DNA of 64,000 bases, from the NCBI GenBank assembly GCA_027449745.1, contig DAIDKZ010000251.1, forward strand, positions 1-64,000, read 5' to 3'. The DNA comes from Acetobacteraceae bacterium. Its GTDB lineage: Bacteria > Pseudomonadota > Alphaproteobacteria > Acetobacterales > Acetobacteraceae. The translations under genes were made by a program, and so were the position numbers. The notes under the pieces are model-generated. The model searched no databases and was not told the origin of the DNA. It saw nothing but the letters and a program-made list of their open reading frames with translations. Of this stretch, positions 8,150 to 15,872 are shown piece by piece. Each line of letters starts with the position of its first letter. Positions within the stretch are counted from its first letter, which is position 1.

Positions 8150-8239
8150 ATGCTCACCGCCCTCGCTCTGCTCTGGCTTCTCGCCGGCGCCGTGCTCCTG
8201 TTCGGCGTCTCCCGCATCCCCTGGGGAAGGGAGGACTGA
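8150..8239 (+). CDS. Small single-span membrane protein (29 aa)
   Basis: A 29-codon frame, MLTALALLWLLAGAVLLFGV then SRIPWGRED, with one hydrophobic helix of about 20 residues and a short charged tail, probably facing the cytoplasm. GAGAGGA lies about nine bases before the ATG, and it fills the gap between two genes of the same direction (the next ATG is three bases after its stop). It is too short for family assignment; it could be a small membrane modulator. Confidence 0.6.
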   Translation: MLTALALLWLLAGAVLLFGVSRIPWGRED

Positions 8240-8242
8240 CCC

Positions 8243-8653
8243 ATGCCCTATCGCACGATCCAGTGTGACCCTGAGATCGCTTTGGATTACAACGGGGTGA
8301 AGGTCTACCGCACCTATGAGGACGACGACATCGAGAAGCCGGAGCGGTTCGTCTTCTCGCTCGACCCGCGCATCACCGACAGCGCCGAGATGGGGGCGTT
8401 CGATGTCCGTCTCCTGTCCAACGTCCCCTCCGTCCGCCGTCTCACCACCGACGCCCCGCCGGCAGCGGACGAGAAGCTGCTCCGTCGCACCAAGGTGGAC
8501 CTCGAAGACTATCTCCGCTCACCCGCGCATCTGGAAAGCACCCTGGCCTGGACACGCTGGTGGGATGAGACGGTGCCGGCGATCGTGATGGACATCCTGC
8601 GCGAAGCCATCGACGCGGGCCATTTCCAGCTCTGCCTGAATAGCTTTCCATAA
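8243..8653 (+). CDS. Hypothetical protein (136 aa)
   Basis: An acidic, soluble 136-residue protein. The N-terminal half reads as beta strands (IALDYNGVKVYRTYEDDDI, then RFVFSLDPR), and the C-terminal half is helical with several Trp residues (LAWTRWWDETVPAIVMDILR). Not recognised. It ends about 75 bases before the ParB-like gene; that gap holds only a short GC-rich stem around 8686-8700. Confidence 0.7.
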   Translation: MPYRTIQCDPEIALDYNGVKVYRTYEDDDIEKPERFVFSLDPRITDSAEMGAFDVRLLSNVPSVRRLTTDAPPAADEKLLRRTKVDLEDYLRSPAHLESTLAWTRWWDETVPAIVMDILREAIDAGHFQLCLNSFP

Positions 8654-8728
8654 CTAAAACATCCGCTCTCGCCTCCCCCTTCGTTCGACGCCATGGTGGC
8701 GCCGAGCACACCCCACGAGGTTCAATCC

Positions 8729-9547
8729 ATGTCGTCCAATGCGTCGTTGATCACCGCGCTGATCCACGAGATCGGGGTCGATCCCGGCTTCAACATCCGC
8801 CAGGACACCCCGGAGCGCGCCGCCCACATCGACCAGTTGAAGGAGTCGATCCGGACGGTCGGGCTCCAGGTGCCCCTGCGCGTGCGCCGCCACCACGAGA
8901 CCTACCTGATCGTGGACGGCCATTGCCGCTTCGCCGCGCTGCAGGCACTCCATCAGGAGGGCGCGCACAGGGACGGCGTGCAGTGCTTCGTCGAGCCCGG
9001 CGACAGCACCACGGCCGACCACATCCTCACCATGCTGATCAGCGACACCCGCCTGCCGTTCCAGCCCCTGGAGCGGGCGGAGGGGGTGATGCGGATGCTG
9101 AGGCTGGGCTGGAACAAGACGCGCGTCGCCCTCCATCTCGGCTGTTCGGTGAAGCAGGTCGAATACCTGATCGACCTCGCCCACGTCCCGGAGGAGGTCA
9201 AGGCCATGGTGGTCGAGGGCGAGGTCGCCCCGACTGTGGCCGTGCAGGCCGTGCGCAAGGAGGGGCCGGCCCACGCGGCCGAGGCTCTCACCGCGGCGAA
9301 GGAGGCGAAGGAGGAGAGGAAGGCGAAGGCCGCCGAGGCGGCGAAAACCCCGAAGGCCGCGCGCGCCGAGCGGCAGGCCAAGGCTGACGCCGCCCCCACC
9401 CCGCCCCCGCGCCCGGAGGACGGGGCGCCCCCGTTCGACCGCGAGACCTTCCACGCCATGCACGAGACGCTGCGTGATCTGCTCCGGCTGACCTCGGTCG
9501 ATCTGATCCACGCCACCATCCGCGACCTTTACGAGAGCCTGTCCTGA
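8729..9547 (+). CDS. ParB/Srx-like domain protein
   Basis: 272 residues from ATG 8729, chosen over one 36 bases upstream because CGAGG sits about nine bases before it. Residues ~10-90 form a ParB N-terminal domain, with the signature DGHCRFAA at 63-70 (the family's DGxRRxxA). Residues ~110-155 resemble the ParB helix-turn-helix region (LGWNKTRVALHLGCSVKQVE). A long Ala/Lys/Glu linker (~180-225) leads to a short C-terminal helix that could dimerise. No ParA is nearby, so a regulatory or CTP-dependent DNA-binding role is more likely than partition. The stop overlaps the next ATG by one base. Confidence 0.85.
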   Translation: MSSNASLITALIHEIGVDPGFNIRQDTPERAAHIDQLKESIRTVGLQVPLRVRRHHETYLIVDGHCRFAALQALHQEGAHRDGVQCFVEPGDSTTADHILTMLISDTRLPFQPLERAEGVMRMLRLGWNKTRVALHLGCSVKQVEYLIDLAHVPEEVKAMVVEGEVAPTVAVQAVRKEGPAHAAEALTAAKEAKEERKAKAAEAAKTPKAARAERQAKADAAPTPPPRPEDGAPPFDRETFHAMHETLRDLLRLTSVDLIHATIRDLYESLS

Positions 9548-9993
9548 TGCTCACCACTGGACAGGGGTGGTGGCGCGATTGCTGCGGCCTCTGGCACCGG
9601 GTGCGCCCTGCCGTCGCCCGTCCGGTGGGCAGCGTGGTCCGGCACATTCACCGGGCCGCCTGCGCCTGTCCTGCGGCCGTCCTGCGGGGTGGTCTGCTCG
9701 GGGGCGCCCTGACACTGCCCCCGCTGCCGCCCGCGCCGGTGCCGGCGATCGAGACCCCGGAGGCGCTGCTCCCCGCTGGCCCGGCCGGCCTGCCGTGGGG
9801 TGGCGGCTTCGTCACTGTCGGCGACCCTGGCCGCCCGGGTGAACCCGGCGCCCCGGGCACCCCGGGTGAACCCGGCGCCCCGGGCGAGCCCGGCGCGCCG
9901 CTGCTCGTGCCCGAGCCCGGCACGCTCACGATCCTCGGCGCCGGCGTGGTGCTGCTGCTTCTCGTGCGCCGCCGGGGACGCACTCCCAACTGA
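9547..9993 (+). CDS. Collagen-like repeat protein with PEP-CTERM sorting signal
   Basis: 148 residues. Residues 92-118 are nine Gly-X-Y collagen triplets (GDPGRPGEPGAPGTPGEPGA and on). The C-terminus is a textbook PEP-CTERM tripartite signal: VPEP at 121-124, a hydrophobic helix 126-140 (TLTILGAGVVLLLL) and the basic RRR at 141-143. Such proteins are exported, cleaved by an exosortase and anchored or released at the cell surface in Gram-negative bacteria. The N-terminus is Arg/Cys-rich, with a weak hydrophobic stretch near 44-60 rather than a classical signal peptide. Translationally coupled to the ParB-like gene (TGATG). It may modify the host surface; that is inference. Confidence 0.85.
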   Translation: MLTTGQGWWRDCCGLWHRVRPAVARPVGSVVRHIHRAACACPAAVLRGGLLGGALTLPPLPPAPVPAIETPEALLPAGPAGLPWGGGFVTVGDPGRPGEPGAPGTPGEPGAPGEPGAPLLVPEPGTLTILGAGVVLLLLVRRRGRTPN

Positions 9994-10020
9994 ACCACCA
10001 ACCTCAGAAAGTCTCAATCC

Positions 10021-10392
10021 ATGCCCGAGCGCCCACGCCCTGGTGCAGACGTGCCTGAAGAAAATCCAGGAACGGACCCGGGCGCGCACATGACCGACGC
10101 ACCCCCCAACGAGTGGGAGCGCGAGCGCGCCTACGGCCGGACCGTCCATCCCGACGATCTGACCGCCAGTCGCCATAAGATGCGCTACAATGTGCGCGTC
10201 CATGGCTGGACCTTCGACCACAACACCCGGCTCTGGTATCCGCCCGACGCGCCGGGCGGCACCGAGGGCCTGCAACTGCCGGGCGCCTATCTCTCGACCT
10301 ACCGGGGGATGATCGAGTTCGTCGCCGACGCCCCCAATCGGCGCGCGCGCCAAGCGGCGCGTGCGAACGCCGCAAGTAAAACAGAAGGTTAA
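10021..10392 (+). CDS. Hypothetical protein (123 aa)
   Basis: Hydrophilic, 123 residues. A disordered Pro/Glu-rich start is followed by a small domain rich in aromatic residues (MRYNVRVHGWTFDHNTRLWY) and a basic Ala/Arg tail. Not recognised. The ATG at 10021 has only a weak AGAAAG before it; an internal ATG at 10090 (MTDAPPNEWERERAYG) is the alternative start and would remove the disordered leader. Confidence 0.6.
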   Translation: MPERPRPGADVPEENPGTDPGAHMTDAPPNEWERERAYGRTVHPDDLTASRHKMRYNVRVHGWTFDHNTRLWYPPDAPGGTEGLQLPGAYLSTYRGMIEFVADAPNRRARQAARANAASKTEG

Positions 10393-10393
10393 G

Positions 10394-10747
10394 ATGGCAT
10401 ACAAGCTGTATAGATGCACCCTGCAGGATGATCTCGGATCGTTCTGCTTCACCGCTGACCTCGCCCGGCCGGAGGCGCCGGTGTGGCTGTTCGAGCAAGA
10501 CGAAGACGACGGCTGGGGCGAGCGCGAGACGCCCTTCACCACCGCGCTGGTCGGCGCCGACGCCCGCCGCGCCGCTGTGCTGCTGACCGAATATCTCGGC
10601 GCCGATCTCTGGCAGGACGCGGAGAGTGCCAAGCCCCCGCCGCCGCCGGACAAGCTGCTGGTCTATCTCGACAGGCTGATCGAAAGCGTGGTCGAGACCG
10701 ACACGCCCCACATCGGCTCGGGCTATCGCTTCACCTCCGACCGCTGA
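10394..10747 (+). CDS. Hypothetical protein (117 aa)
   Basis: 117 residues from ATG 10394, two bases after the previous stop and preceded by AGAAGG. A mixed alpha/beta start (MAYKLYRCTLQDDLGSFCFT) is followed by an acidic loop, an Ala/Leu helix, a run of prolines and a final helix. Unrecognised and probably soluble. An ATG 33 bases upstream is in frame but lies within the preceding gene. Confidence 0.65.
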   Translation: MAYKLYRCTLQDDLGSFCFTADLARPEAPVWLFEQDEDDGWGERETPFTTALVGADARRAAVLLTEYLGADLWQDAESAKPPPPPDKLLVYLDRLIESVVETDTPHIGSGYRFTSDR

Positions 10748-10761
10748 TCGGGAAACCCCTC

Positions 10762-11301
10762 ATGATCACGGACCGCCAGAAGGCGCGCGCCGCCGTCACC
10801 GCCAACGGCTGGGCTCTTTCCAACCTCTCCCCTGAACTGCGGGCCGACCCGGCGATCGTGCGGGCCGCTGTCACGCAGAACGGCATCGCGCTGCAGTTCG
10901 CCGATGACGCGCGGCGCGACGACTTCGGGACGGTGTGGCTCGCCGTCACGCAGGCGGGGGGCGCTCTCGTCCACGCCTCGCACCGCCTGCGCGGCGATGC
11001 CGCGCTCACCTCGATCGCGGTGCGCCAGGATGCCGACGCGCTCCAGGCGTGCCTATGCCACCGCGGCTGGGTGGACCACGAGTTCTACATCTCGGGGACC
11101 GACCGGGCCGGCGTGCGCTACGCCACGCTCCGCGACGATGTCGATCCCTATCGGTGGCGCTTCCTGAGCACGGAGCAGCCGATCCCGCTGCTCGAAGCCG
11201 TGGTGCGCTTCGGCCCGCGTTCGCCCACCCATCGCGCCGAGCGCTTCAAGCAGGTGATGCGCTGTATGGATGCGCTTAAGAAACGGAACATTGAGCCATG
11301 A
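10762..11301 (+). CDS. DUF4116-like repeat protein
   Basis: 179 residues. The first ~100 carry repeats of the DUF4116 type, in which a buried Trp/Leu-Ala motif alternates with 'RADPAIVRAAVTQNGIAL': ARAAVTANGWALSNLSPELR, then RADPAIVRAAVTQNGIALQF, then FGTVWLAVTQAGGALVHAS. Such repeats are common in proteins of giant viruses, protists and some phages, and their function is unknown. The C-terminal part is unrelated and basic. The stop overlaps the next ATG (ATGA). Confidence 0.7.
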   Translation: MITDRQKARAAVTANGWALSNLSPELRADPAIVRAAVTQNGIALQFADDARRDDFGTVWLAVTQAGGALVHASHRLRGDAALTSIAVRQDADALQACLCHRGWVDHEFYISGTDRAGVRYATLRDDVDPYRWRFLSTEQPIPLLEAVVRFGPRSPTHRAERFKQVMRCMDALKKRNIEP

Positions 11302-11573
11302 ACGACACGCCGGTCTATACCCCCGAGATCATCTACATCACCCGCTACGCAATCACGCGCGGCATCGTGAAGGCGCGGCGCAAGAATTCCTACGGGGATG
11401 TCGAGGGCTGTAATTTCCCTTTCTTTAAGGCCCACGCCAACGCCCGCGGCATTGACTGGCATACGTCTCTCGAAGCCGCCCAGAACCGGGCCGAGGAGAT
11501 GCGGAAGAACAAGATCAAGGCTTATGAAAAGGCCATCGAGCGGCTGAAAAAGCTCAAGATCACGAGATCGTGA
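11298..11573 (+). CDS. Hypothetical basic protein (91 aa)
   Basis: 91 residues, Lys/Arg-rich, ending in a helix of alternating Lys, Glu and Leu (NKIKAYEKAIERLKKLKI) suitable for nucleic-acid or protein binding. The N-terminal half (YTPEIIYITRYAITRGIVKA) appears to be beta-rich. Coupled to the DUF4116-like gene by a four-base overlap. No family recognised. Confidence 0.65.
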   Translation: MNDTPVYTPEIIYITRYAITRGIVKARRKNSYGDVEGCNFPFFKAHANARGIDWHTSLEAAQNRAEEMRKNKIKAYEKAIERLKKLKITRS

Positions 11574-11629
11574 TTGGTATCGTCGCCGCCGCACCCCTAC
11601 GTTTCGACTGCACTGGTAGGAGAGCGGAG

Positions 11630-11824
11630 ATGCTCACGGTCGATGTCGAGGCATCGGACACGGTGCCGGGGGTGACACTCTACACCCTCAAATTTCCGAA
11701 CGGCTGGGTGACGGTCGAGCAATCGGCCGACTTCATTCAGTGCGACATCCGCAACCCGGACAGCGGGGAGCGGGTGGTGGGCACCTGGGCCAGCACGGCG
11801 GAGATCACGCACGGCATCGGATAG
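11630..11824 (+). CDS. Hypothetical small protein (64 aa)
   Basis: 64 residues from ATG 11630, chosen because TAGGAG (11617-11622) is well spaced before it; a GTG at 11570 would also be open but lacks a ribosome-binding site. The sequence reads as a small all-beta fold (MLTVDVEASDTVPGVTLYTL and on). Function unknown. It is the last gene before the inverted-repeat intergenic region at 11825-11922. Confidence 0.6.
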   Translation: MLTVDVEASDTVPGVTLYTLKFPNGWVTVEQSADFIQCDIRNPDSGERVVGTWASTAEITHGIG

Positions 11825-11854
11825 CTTGCATCCACTTAATGGGCTCGTTAAGTT

Positions 11855-11893
11855 AGTTGGGGCAACCAAATTCTTCTGTTGGTTGCCCCAACT
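11855..11893. promoter_or_regulatory. 15-bp perfect inverted repeat before the regulator gene
   Basis: AGTTGGGGCAACCAA (11855-11869) and TTGGTTGCCCCAACT (11879-11893) are exact reverse complements separated by nine A/T-rich bases. It occupies the 98-base gap before the DNA-binding protein gene at 11923. No T-run follows on either strand, so a simple terminator is unlikely. An operator for the adjacent regulator, or an mRNA hairpin controlling its translation, are the two readings. Confidence 0.6.
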
Positions 11894-11922
11894 GCTGTCA
11901 CCCCCCTATGCTCGGAGTCCTC

Positions 11923-12387
11923 ATGAGCCGTCCCAAGAGCGATGAAGTTACGCGCCGCAACCAGGAGATGGTGGCCTTCTACCAAGCACAGTTGCCGAGC
12001 CCCCCACCATTGCGCGTCATTGGCGAGCGGTTCGGGATGTCGCCCGTCCTCGTGGCGCATGTCCTGCGCCTCGCCGGGGCCGAGCGCCCCGAGGGCGGCC
12101 GGCGCGAACGCACCCGCATGGAGGATTTGAAACCGCTCTCGAACTTGCATGCCGTCTTCGGCGCGGCCATCGGCCGCGCCATCGACCAGCGGGGCGATGC
12201 CAATCGGACCGCGACGGCCATGCGCCTGCGTCTCAGCACGCCGCGCCTGACGGCGATCCTGCTGGGCGTCGCCGACCCGACCCTGAGCGAGATGGTCTCG
12301 CTCGCGGACCTCACCGGTAAAACACTCACGGAGTTTCTTCTCGAATGTCAAACGAGCGTCAACCGCGCAAAAGTTACGCCGAGTTAG
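11923..12387 (+). CDS. Helix-turn-helix DNA-binding protein
   Basis: 154 residues with two segments that look like DNA-binding helices: LRVIGERFGMSPVLVAHVLR near residues 33-53, and a XRE-like C-terminal unit (MRLRLSTPRLTAILLGVADP, then LSEMVSLADLTGKTLTEFLL) from about 95. It is probably a transcription regulator. ATG 11923 follows CTCGGAG; longer in-frame starts would run back through the inverted repeat. The perfect inverted repeat just upstream could be its own operator (inference). It overlaps the next gene by 43 bases. Confidence 0.65.
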   Translation: MSRPKSDEVTRRNQEMVAFYQAQLPSPPPLRVIGERFGMSPVLVAHVLRLAGAERPEGGRRERTRMEDLKPLSNLHAVFGAAIGRAIDQRGDANRTATAMRLRLSTPRLTAILLGVADPTLSEMVSLADLTGKTLTEFLLECQTSVNRAKVTPS

Positions 12388-12578
12388 CTCTCCAGTTCTG
12401 GATGATCTCCGGCTTGGTCCGGGAAGAAAAGCAGGCGGTCTACGCCGACGACGTGGCCGAGGCGGCCGCGAAAGTCGGCCCGACCTGCCCGCCCCTGCTC
12501 GCCAAGCGGTATGAGGAGCTGTATGCTTTCGTGCAGGTGCAATACGGGGCGCGCACACCCGTTCTGGTTAAGAGGTAA
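12345..12578 (+). CDS. Hypothetical protein (77 aa)
   Basis: 77 residues, helical, with no recognised domain (MSNERQPRKSYAELALQFWM at the start). It begins inside the end of the upstream regulator gene in another reading frame, as often seen in tightly packed phage operons. A partner role with that regulator is possible but not shown. Confidence 0.55.
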   Translation: MSNERQPRKSYAELALQFWMISGLVREEKQAVYADDVAEAAAKVGPTCPPLLAKRYEELYAFVQVQYGARTPVLVKR

Positions 12579-12581
12579 CTT

Positions 12582-13295
12582 ATGCAAACGATCGACCATT
12601 ACGGCGTCCACTGGGCGTCGGGCGTCGCTTATCTGCACCAGCAGCGCAGCGCCGTGAATGCCGTGGGGCTGAAGCAGGGCAGCCCCTTCACCGCCAACCC
12701 CCGGCTGCTGCGCCAGACCTGTCCCCACCAGATTTCCACGCATGCCCAGCTCCCGGCGCCCTCTTTGATCGAGCGCTTCCTGCAACTGGTGCGCGCCTAT
12801 GACGTCGTCCGGTTCTTCCTGCCGGTCCCGGCCGACCCCCCGGGCGTGATGGTGCTGCGCGTGCAGCCCGAATGGGAGGAGCTGCACGGGCTGCAAATCC
12901 TCTCGCGTCTCTGTTCCCCGCTGACCCAGCAGATGCTCTGGGCGAAGCACCATCCGGTGGAGGTGATCAGCACCTTGCTGGCGCTGACCAACATCTCCCC
13001 GCTGGTGGTGGTGGCGCACAGCTACGAGGAGTCCGAGCGCATCCACGAGCTGGCCCGCGCCGCCGCCCTGCAGCCGCGCAAGCTGCTGCTGGTGGTGCCG
13101 CCGGGCACCCCGCTCCGGCCGGCGATGATGCCGATGTCGCGCGACTACGAGGCGTTCCGCAATGAGGTGATCCTCGGCGACCTCGTGACGCTGCCTTTGG
13201 AATCCCTCGGCGCGATGGTGCTGCGCGCCCACATGCGGCGCTCGTGGGACCACGAGACCTTTCAGGCCAAGGAGGATGCGCGCCATGGCGTTTGA
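12582..13295 (+). CDS. Hypothetical protein (237 aa)
   Basis: 237 residues, soluble, not recognised. The middle (residues ~65-160) alternates hydrophobic strands and helices (LIERFLQLVRAYDVVRFFLP, HPVEVISTLLALTNISPLVV), consistent with an alpha/beta fold. The C-terminal part has a second such block (PRKLLLVVPPGTPLRPAMMP). No P-loop, metal-binding cluster or catalytic signature stands out. It sits just upstream of, and overlaps by 11 bases, the deaminase gene. Confidence 0.65.
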   Translation: MQTIDHYGVHWASGVAYLHQQRSAVNAVGLKQGSPFTANPRLLRQTCPHQISTHAQLPAPSLIERFLQLVRAYDVVRFFLPVPADPPGVMVLRVQPEWEELHGLQILSRLCSPLTQQMLWAKHHPVEVISTLLALTNISPLVVVAHSYEESERIHELARAAALQPRKLLLVVPPGTPLRPAMMPMSRDYEAFRNEVILGDLVTLPLESLGAMVLRAHMRRSWDHETFQAKEDARHGV

Positions 13296-13815
13296 TCTCA
13301 CCGAGGCGTTCCTGACCGACACCCCGGTCACAGTCCACCAGGAGATGCTGGCGGAGGCTTACCAGAGGTCGCTCCGCTCCCCCGACCCGAACACCAAGGT
13401 CGGGGCGATCCTGGCCCGGTCGGACCTCACGCGGCGGCGCACTCACGAGCTGGGCAGCGGCCACAACTGCCTCCCGACAGGGGTCAAGCACACGCACGAA
13501 CGCTGGCACGACCGCGAGACCAAGCTGCGGCTGGTGGTCCACGCCGAGGTCGCGGCGGTGATGGATGCGGCGATCGGAGGGAGGCGCACCCGCGACAGCA
13601 TCATCTACGTGAGCCAGACCGACCCCACCGGCGTCTTCTGGGGCAGCCCGCCCTGCGTGCGCTGCGCCGTCCATCTGATCCAGGCCGGCGTGCGCGCCGT
13701 CATCACGTGGCCGCCGCGCGAGGGCGTCGTCAGCAAGTGGGCCGCCGATCACGAGGAGGCCCGCTTGCTGCTGCAGGAGGCTCACGTCTTCCTGCACGTG
13801 GTGCCCCGCCCATGA
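13285..13815 (+). CDS. dCMP deaminase-like protein
   Basis: 176 residues. The zinc site of the cytidine/deoxycytidylate deaminase fold is complete: HAE at 86-88 and PCVRC at 123-127 (Cys124, Cys127). These enzymes deaminate dCMP to dUMP, feeding thymidylate synthesis. The N-terminal SLRSPDPNTKVGAIL is the usual start of phage dCMP deaminases. The ATG at 13285 is preferred to one nine bases upstream. No thymidylate synthase is present in the window, so host or out-of-window enzyme would complete the path. Confidence 0.88.
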   Translation: MAFDLTEAFLTDTPVTVHQEMLAEAYQRSLRSPDPNTKVGAILARSDLTRRRTHELGSGHNCLPTGVKHTHERWHDRETKLRLVVHAEVAAVMDAAIGGRRTRDSIIYVSQTDPTGVFWGSPPCVRCAVHLIQAGVRAVITWPPREGVVSKWAADHEEARLLLQEAHVFLHVVPRP

Positions 13816-14129
13816 GCAGCGCCCCGCACGTCAAGCTGACCCCGATCGGCGGCATCATCTGGGTGCCCCTGTTCGAAGGCTTCCCCGAACGCGAGGCGTT
13901 CAGCGACCTGGAGACCGGCGTCGTGGTGCATCGCTGCCAGTGCGCCAAGGGCAACTGGAACATCACCGCCATGCGCGGCAACCTCGTGCTCGGCCACGTC
14001 ACCGTCAATCACTGCACGCAGTGGGGCACGCCGATCGAGGCCATGATCGCCTACACCGACGCGGCGTTGAACCCCGACTTTATCGAAAGTATTCTCGATG
14101 CCCGAAGCTATCCCAGCCGATCCGCTTGA
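13812..14129 (+). CDS. Hypothetical protein (105 aa)
   Basis: 105 residues from the ATG that overlaps the deaminase stop (ATGA). Beta-rich, with three Cys/His groups (HRCQCAKGNWN, NHCTQW) that could bind a metal. Not recognised. It overlaps the helicase gene by 32 bases, so it is read as part of the same translational chain. Confidence 0.65.
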   Translation: MSSAPHVKLTPIGGIIWVPLFEGFPEREAFSDLETGVVVHRCQCAKGNWNITAMRGNLVLGHVTVNHCTQWGTPIEAMIAYTDAALNPDFIESILDARSYPSRSA

Positions 14130-15576
14130 CGAGATCGACCTCGACCTCGACCCCGAGCCGGACCCCCCGGGCCATCCCGTCCCCCTCCGCCCCTATCAGA
14201 TCGCCGATCTGTCCTTCCTCATCGGGCAGAAGCGCGCCCTGCTGCTGCACGACCCCGGCGGCGGCAAGACCCCGCCGGTGTGTGTCTGGCTCTACTACCT
14301 CTGGACGCACGAGTACGTCCGCTCGATCTGGGTGATGCCGAAGTCCCTGCTGAAGAAGAACAAGATCGAGCTGCACCGCTTCACCCACTTCGAGGACGCC
14401 GACGTGGTGATCGTGGACGGCCCGAAGGCGGCCGACGCCCTGGCCGCGGACGCCAAGGTCTTCCTGATGGGGCCGGACCGCTTCAAGAAAGTCTGGCGTG
14501 ACCTTAAGAAGCGGCTGCCCGACGTGCAGGCCCTCGCCGCCGACGAGGTGCATATGTATTGGTCCACGCACTCGTCGGCCAGGACGCAGGACTTATACCA
14601 AGCGGGGCGTCGCTTCCCCTACTTCGTCGGCATGACCGGCACGCTGATCGACGGGCGTCTGACGTCGGCCTATCCGATGATCAGCGTCATCGAGCCCCGC
14701 TACTACCTCACCTATGGGGGCTTCCTGAAGGAGCACACGGTCCAGGACATGCTCGGCGGCGTGATCTGGCAGAACACCGACAAGATCGTGCGCATCATTG
14801 GGCGGCACGCCATCAAGCGCTCGTTCGAGTCGATCTACGGCAAGGAGAACAAGGTGCTGCAGACCGAGGTCTGCGACATGGAGGAGAAGCAGCGCGAAGC
14901 CTACAACGAGTTCGAGCGCAACGCCGTGCTCGACCTCGAACCCTACGGGGGAAGGCACCGCGACGGGACGGTGCTGAGCACCACCGAGGCCGCCGTGGCG
15001 GCGATGCGCTGCCGGCAGATCATGGCCGCGCCGGAGCTGTTCGGCATCCTCAAGCCGGGCGCGCTCACCGGCAAGGACGAGCTGCTGAGGCTGCACCTGG
15101 AGAACCACAAGGCCAGCGGCAAGCCGCTGGTGGTGTTCGGCTGCTTCCGGGCCGAGATCGAGCGCGACGCGCGGCTCGTCGAGAGCATGGGGCTCACGGT
15201 CGGCACCCTGCACGGCGAGACGCCGACCAAGGCGCGCGTCACGCTGGACGAGGGCTTCCGCGCCGGCCGCGTGCAGGTGCTGGTGGGCTCGGCCGCCGTC
15301 GCGGGGATCGGCTTCAACTGGGAGCATTGCGACCACATCGTCTTCACCAGCCTGGACTATCGGGACTCCTCGGTGATGCAGGGCATCCGGCGCTGCATCC
15401 GCGGCGTGCGTTCGACACCCCTGCTGGTGACGTTCCTTGAGTATGAGAAATCGCTCGACCAGCGGATCATGAAGATAGTTAGGTTTAAGTCTAAACTCGC
15501 CGCTCGTATCGACCCCACCCGGGAAGTATATTCTCTGAGTCAGGCGAGCAGTCGCCCCAAGGAGAAGACATTATGA
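14098..15576 (+). CDS. SF2 (SNF2-like) DNA helicase
   Basis: 492 residues with the superfamily 2 motifs in order: Walker A HDPGGGKT at 51-58, DEVH box at 149-152, motif III MTGT near 179, and in the second RecA domain a motif V region (VGSAAVAGIGFNW, ~398) and motif VI QGIRRCIRG near 428. It is the single-subunit translocase type common in phage replication operons and probably remodels replication or recombination intermediates. The last ~70 codons (15470-15560) are richer in A+T than the rest. Confidence 0.9.
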   Translation: MPEAIPADPLDEIDLDLDPEPDPPGHPVPLRPYQIADLSFLIGQKRALLLHDPGGGKTPPVCVWLYYLWTHEYVRSIWVMPKSLLKKNKIELHRFTHFEDADVVIVDGPKAADALAADAKVFLMGPDRFKKVWRDLKKRLPDVQALAADEVHMYWSTHSSARTQDLYQAGRRFPYFVGMTGTLIDGRLTSAYPMISVIEPRYYLTYGGFLKEHTVQDMLGGVIWQNTDKIVRIIGRHAIKRSFESIYGKENKVLQTEVCDMEEKQREAYNEFERNAVLDLEPYGGRHRDGTVLSTTEAAVAAMRCRQIMAAPELFGILKPGALTGKDELLRLHLENHKASGKPLVVFGCFRAEIERDARLVESMGLTVGTLHGETPTKARVTLDEGFRAGRVQVLVGSAAVAGIGFNWEHCDHIVFTSLDYRDSSVMQGIRRCIRGVRSTPLLVTFLEYEKSLDQRIMKIVRFKSKLAARIDPTREVYSLSQASSRPKEKTL

Positions 15577-15860
15577 GCGACCTCTACGCAAACACGATGA
15601 TCCCGATCGACGGCATGGGGCTCACCCTCGCGGCGCCCCTCCCACTGCTCAACACCCTGGTCGTCGATGTGATGGCCGTCGCCGAGACCACGCTGGCCGG
15701 CGACATGGCCGCCCTGGCCCACGACCTCGTGCCGCTCAACCCGACGCCGACCAACAGCACGGTCGCGCCCCCGCCGGCGACGGCGCCCGTCGCGCCCAAG
15801 CTGGTTGAGAACCTGCCGACCGCTCCGGTCCTGCCGAAGCTGCCCGGCTTCCCGGTCTGA
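15573..15860 (+). CDS. Hypothetical Pro/Val-rich protein (95 aa)
   Basis: 95 residues. A hydrophobic, helical first half (LTLAAPLPLLNTLVVDVMAV) is followed by a Pro/Thr-rich tail that looks unstructured. It begins four bases inside the helicase stop and is preceded by AAGGAG. Not recognised; it may be a helicase accessory given the coupling (inference). Confidence 0.6.
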   Translation: MSDLYANTMIPIDGMGLTLAAPLPLLNTLVVDVMAVAETTLAGDMAALAHDLVPLNPTPTNSTVAPPPATAPVAPKLVENLPTAPVLPKLPGFPV

Positions 15861-15872
15861 CCTGCGGCGTCC

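Noticed and set aside
8729-9547. ParB-like gene as evidence of plasmid-like partition
   Set aside because: No ParA ATPase or clustered parS-like sites were seen nearby, so lysogeny as a phage-plasmid is not supported in this window.
9529-10653. Minus-strand frame opposite the PEP-CTERM gene
   Set aside because: The plus-strand gene has a precise tripartite PEP-CTERM signal, collagen triplets and coupling to the ParB-like gene; the antisense frame has none.
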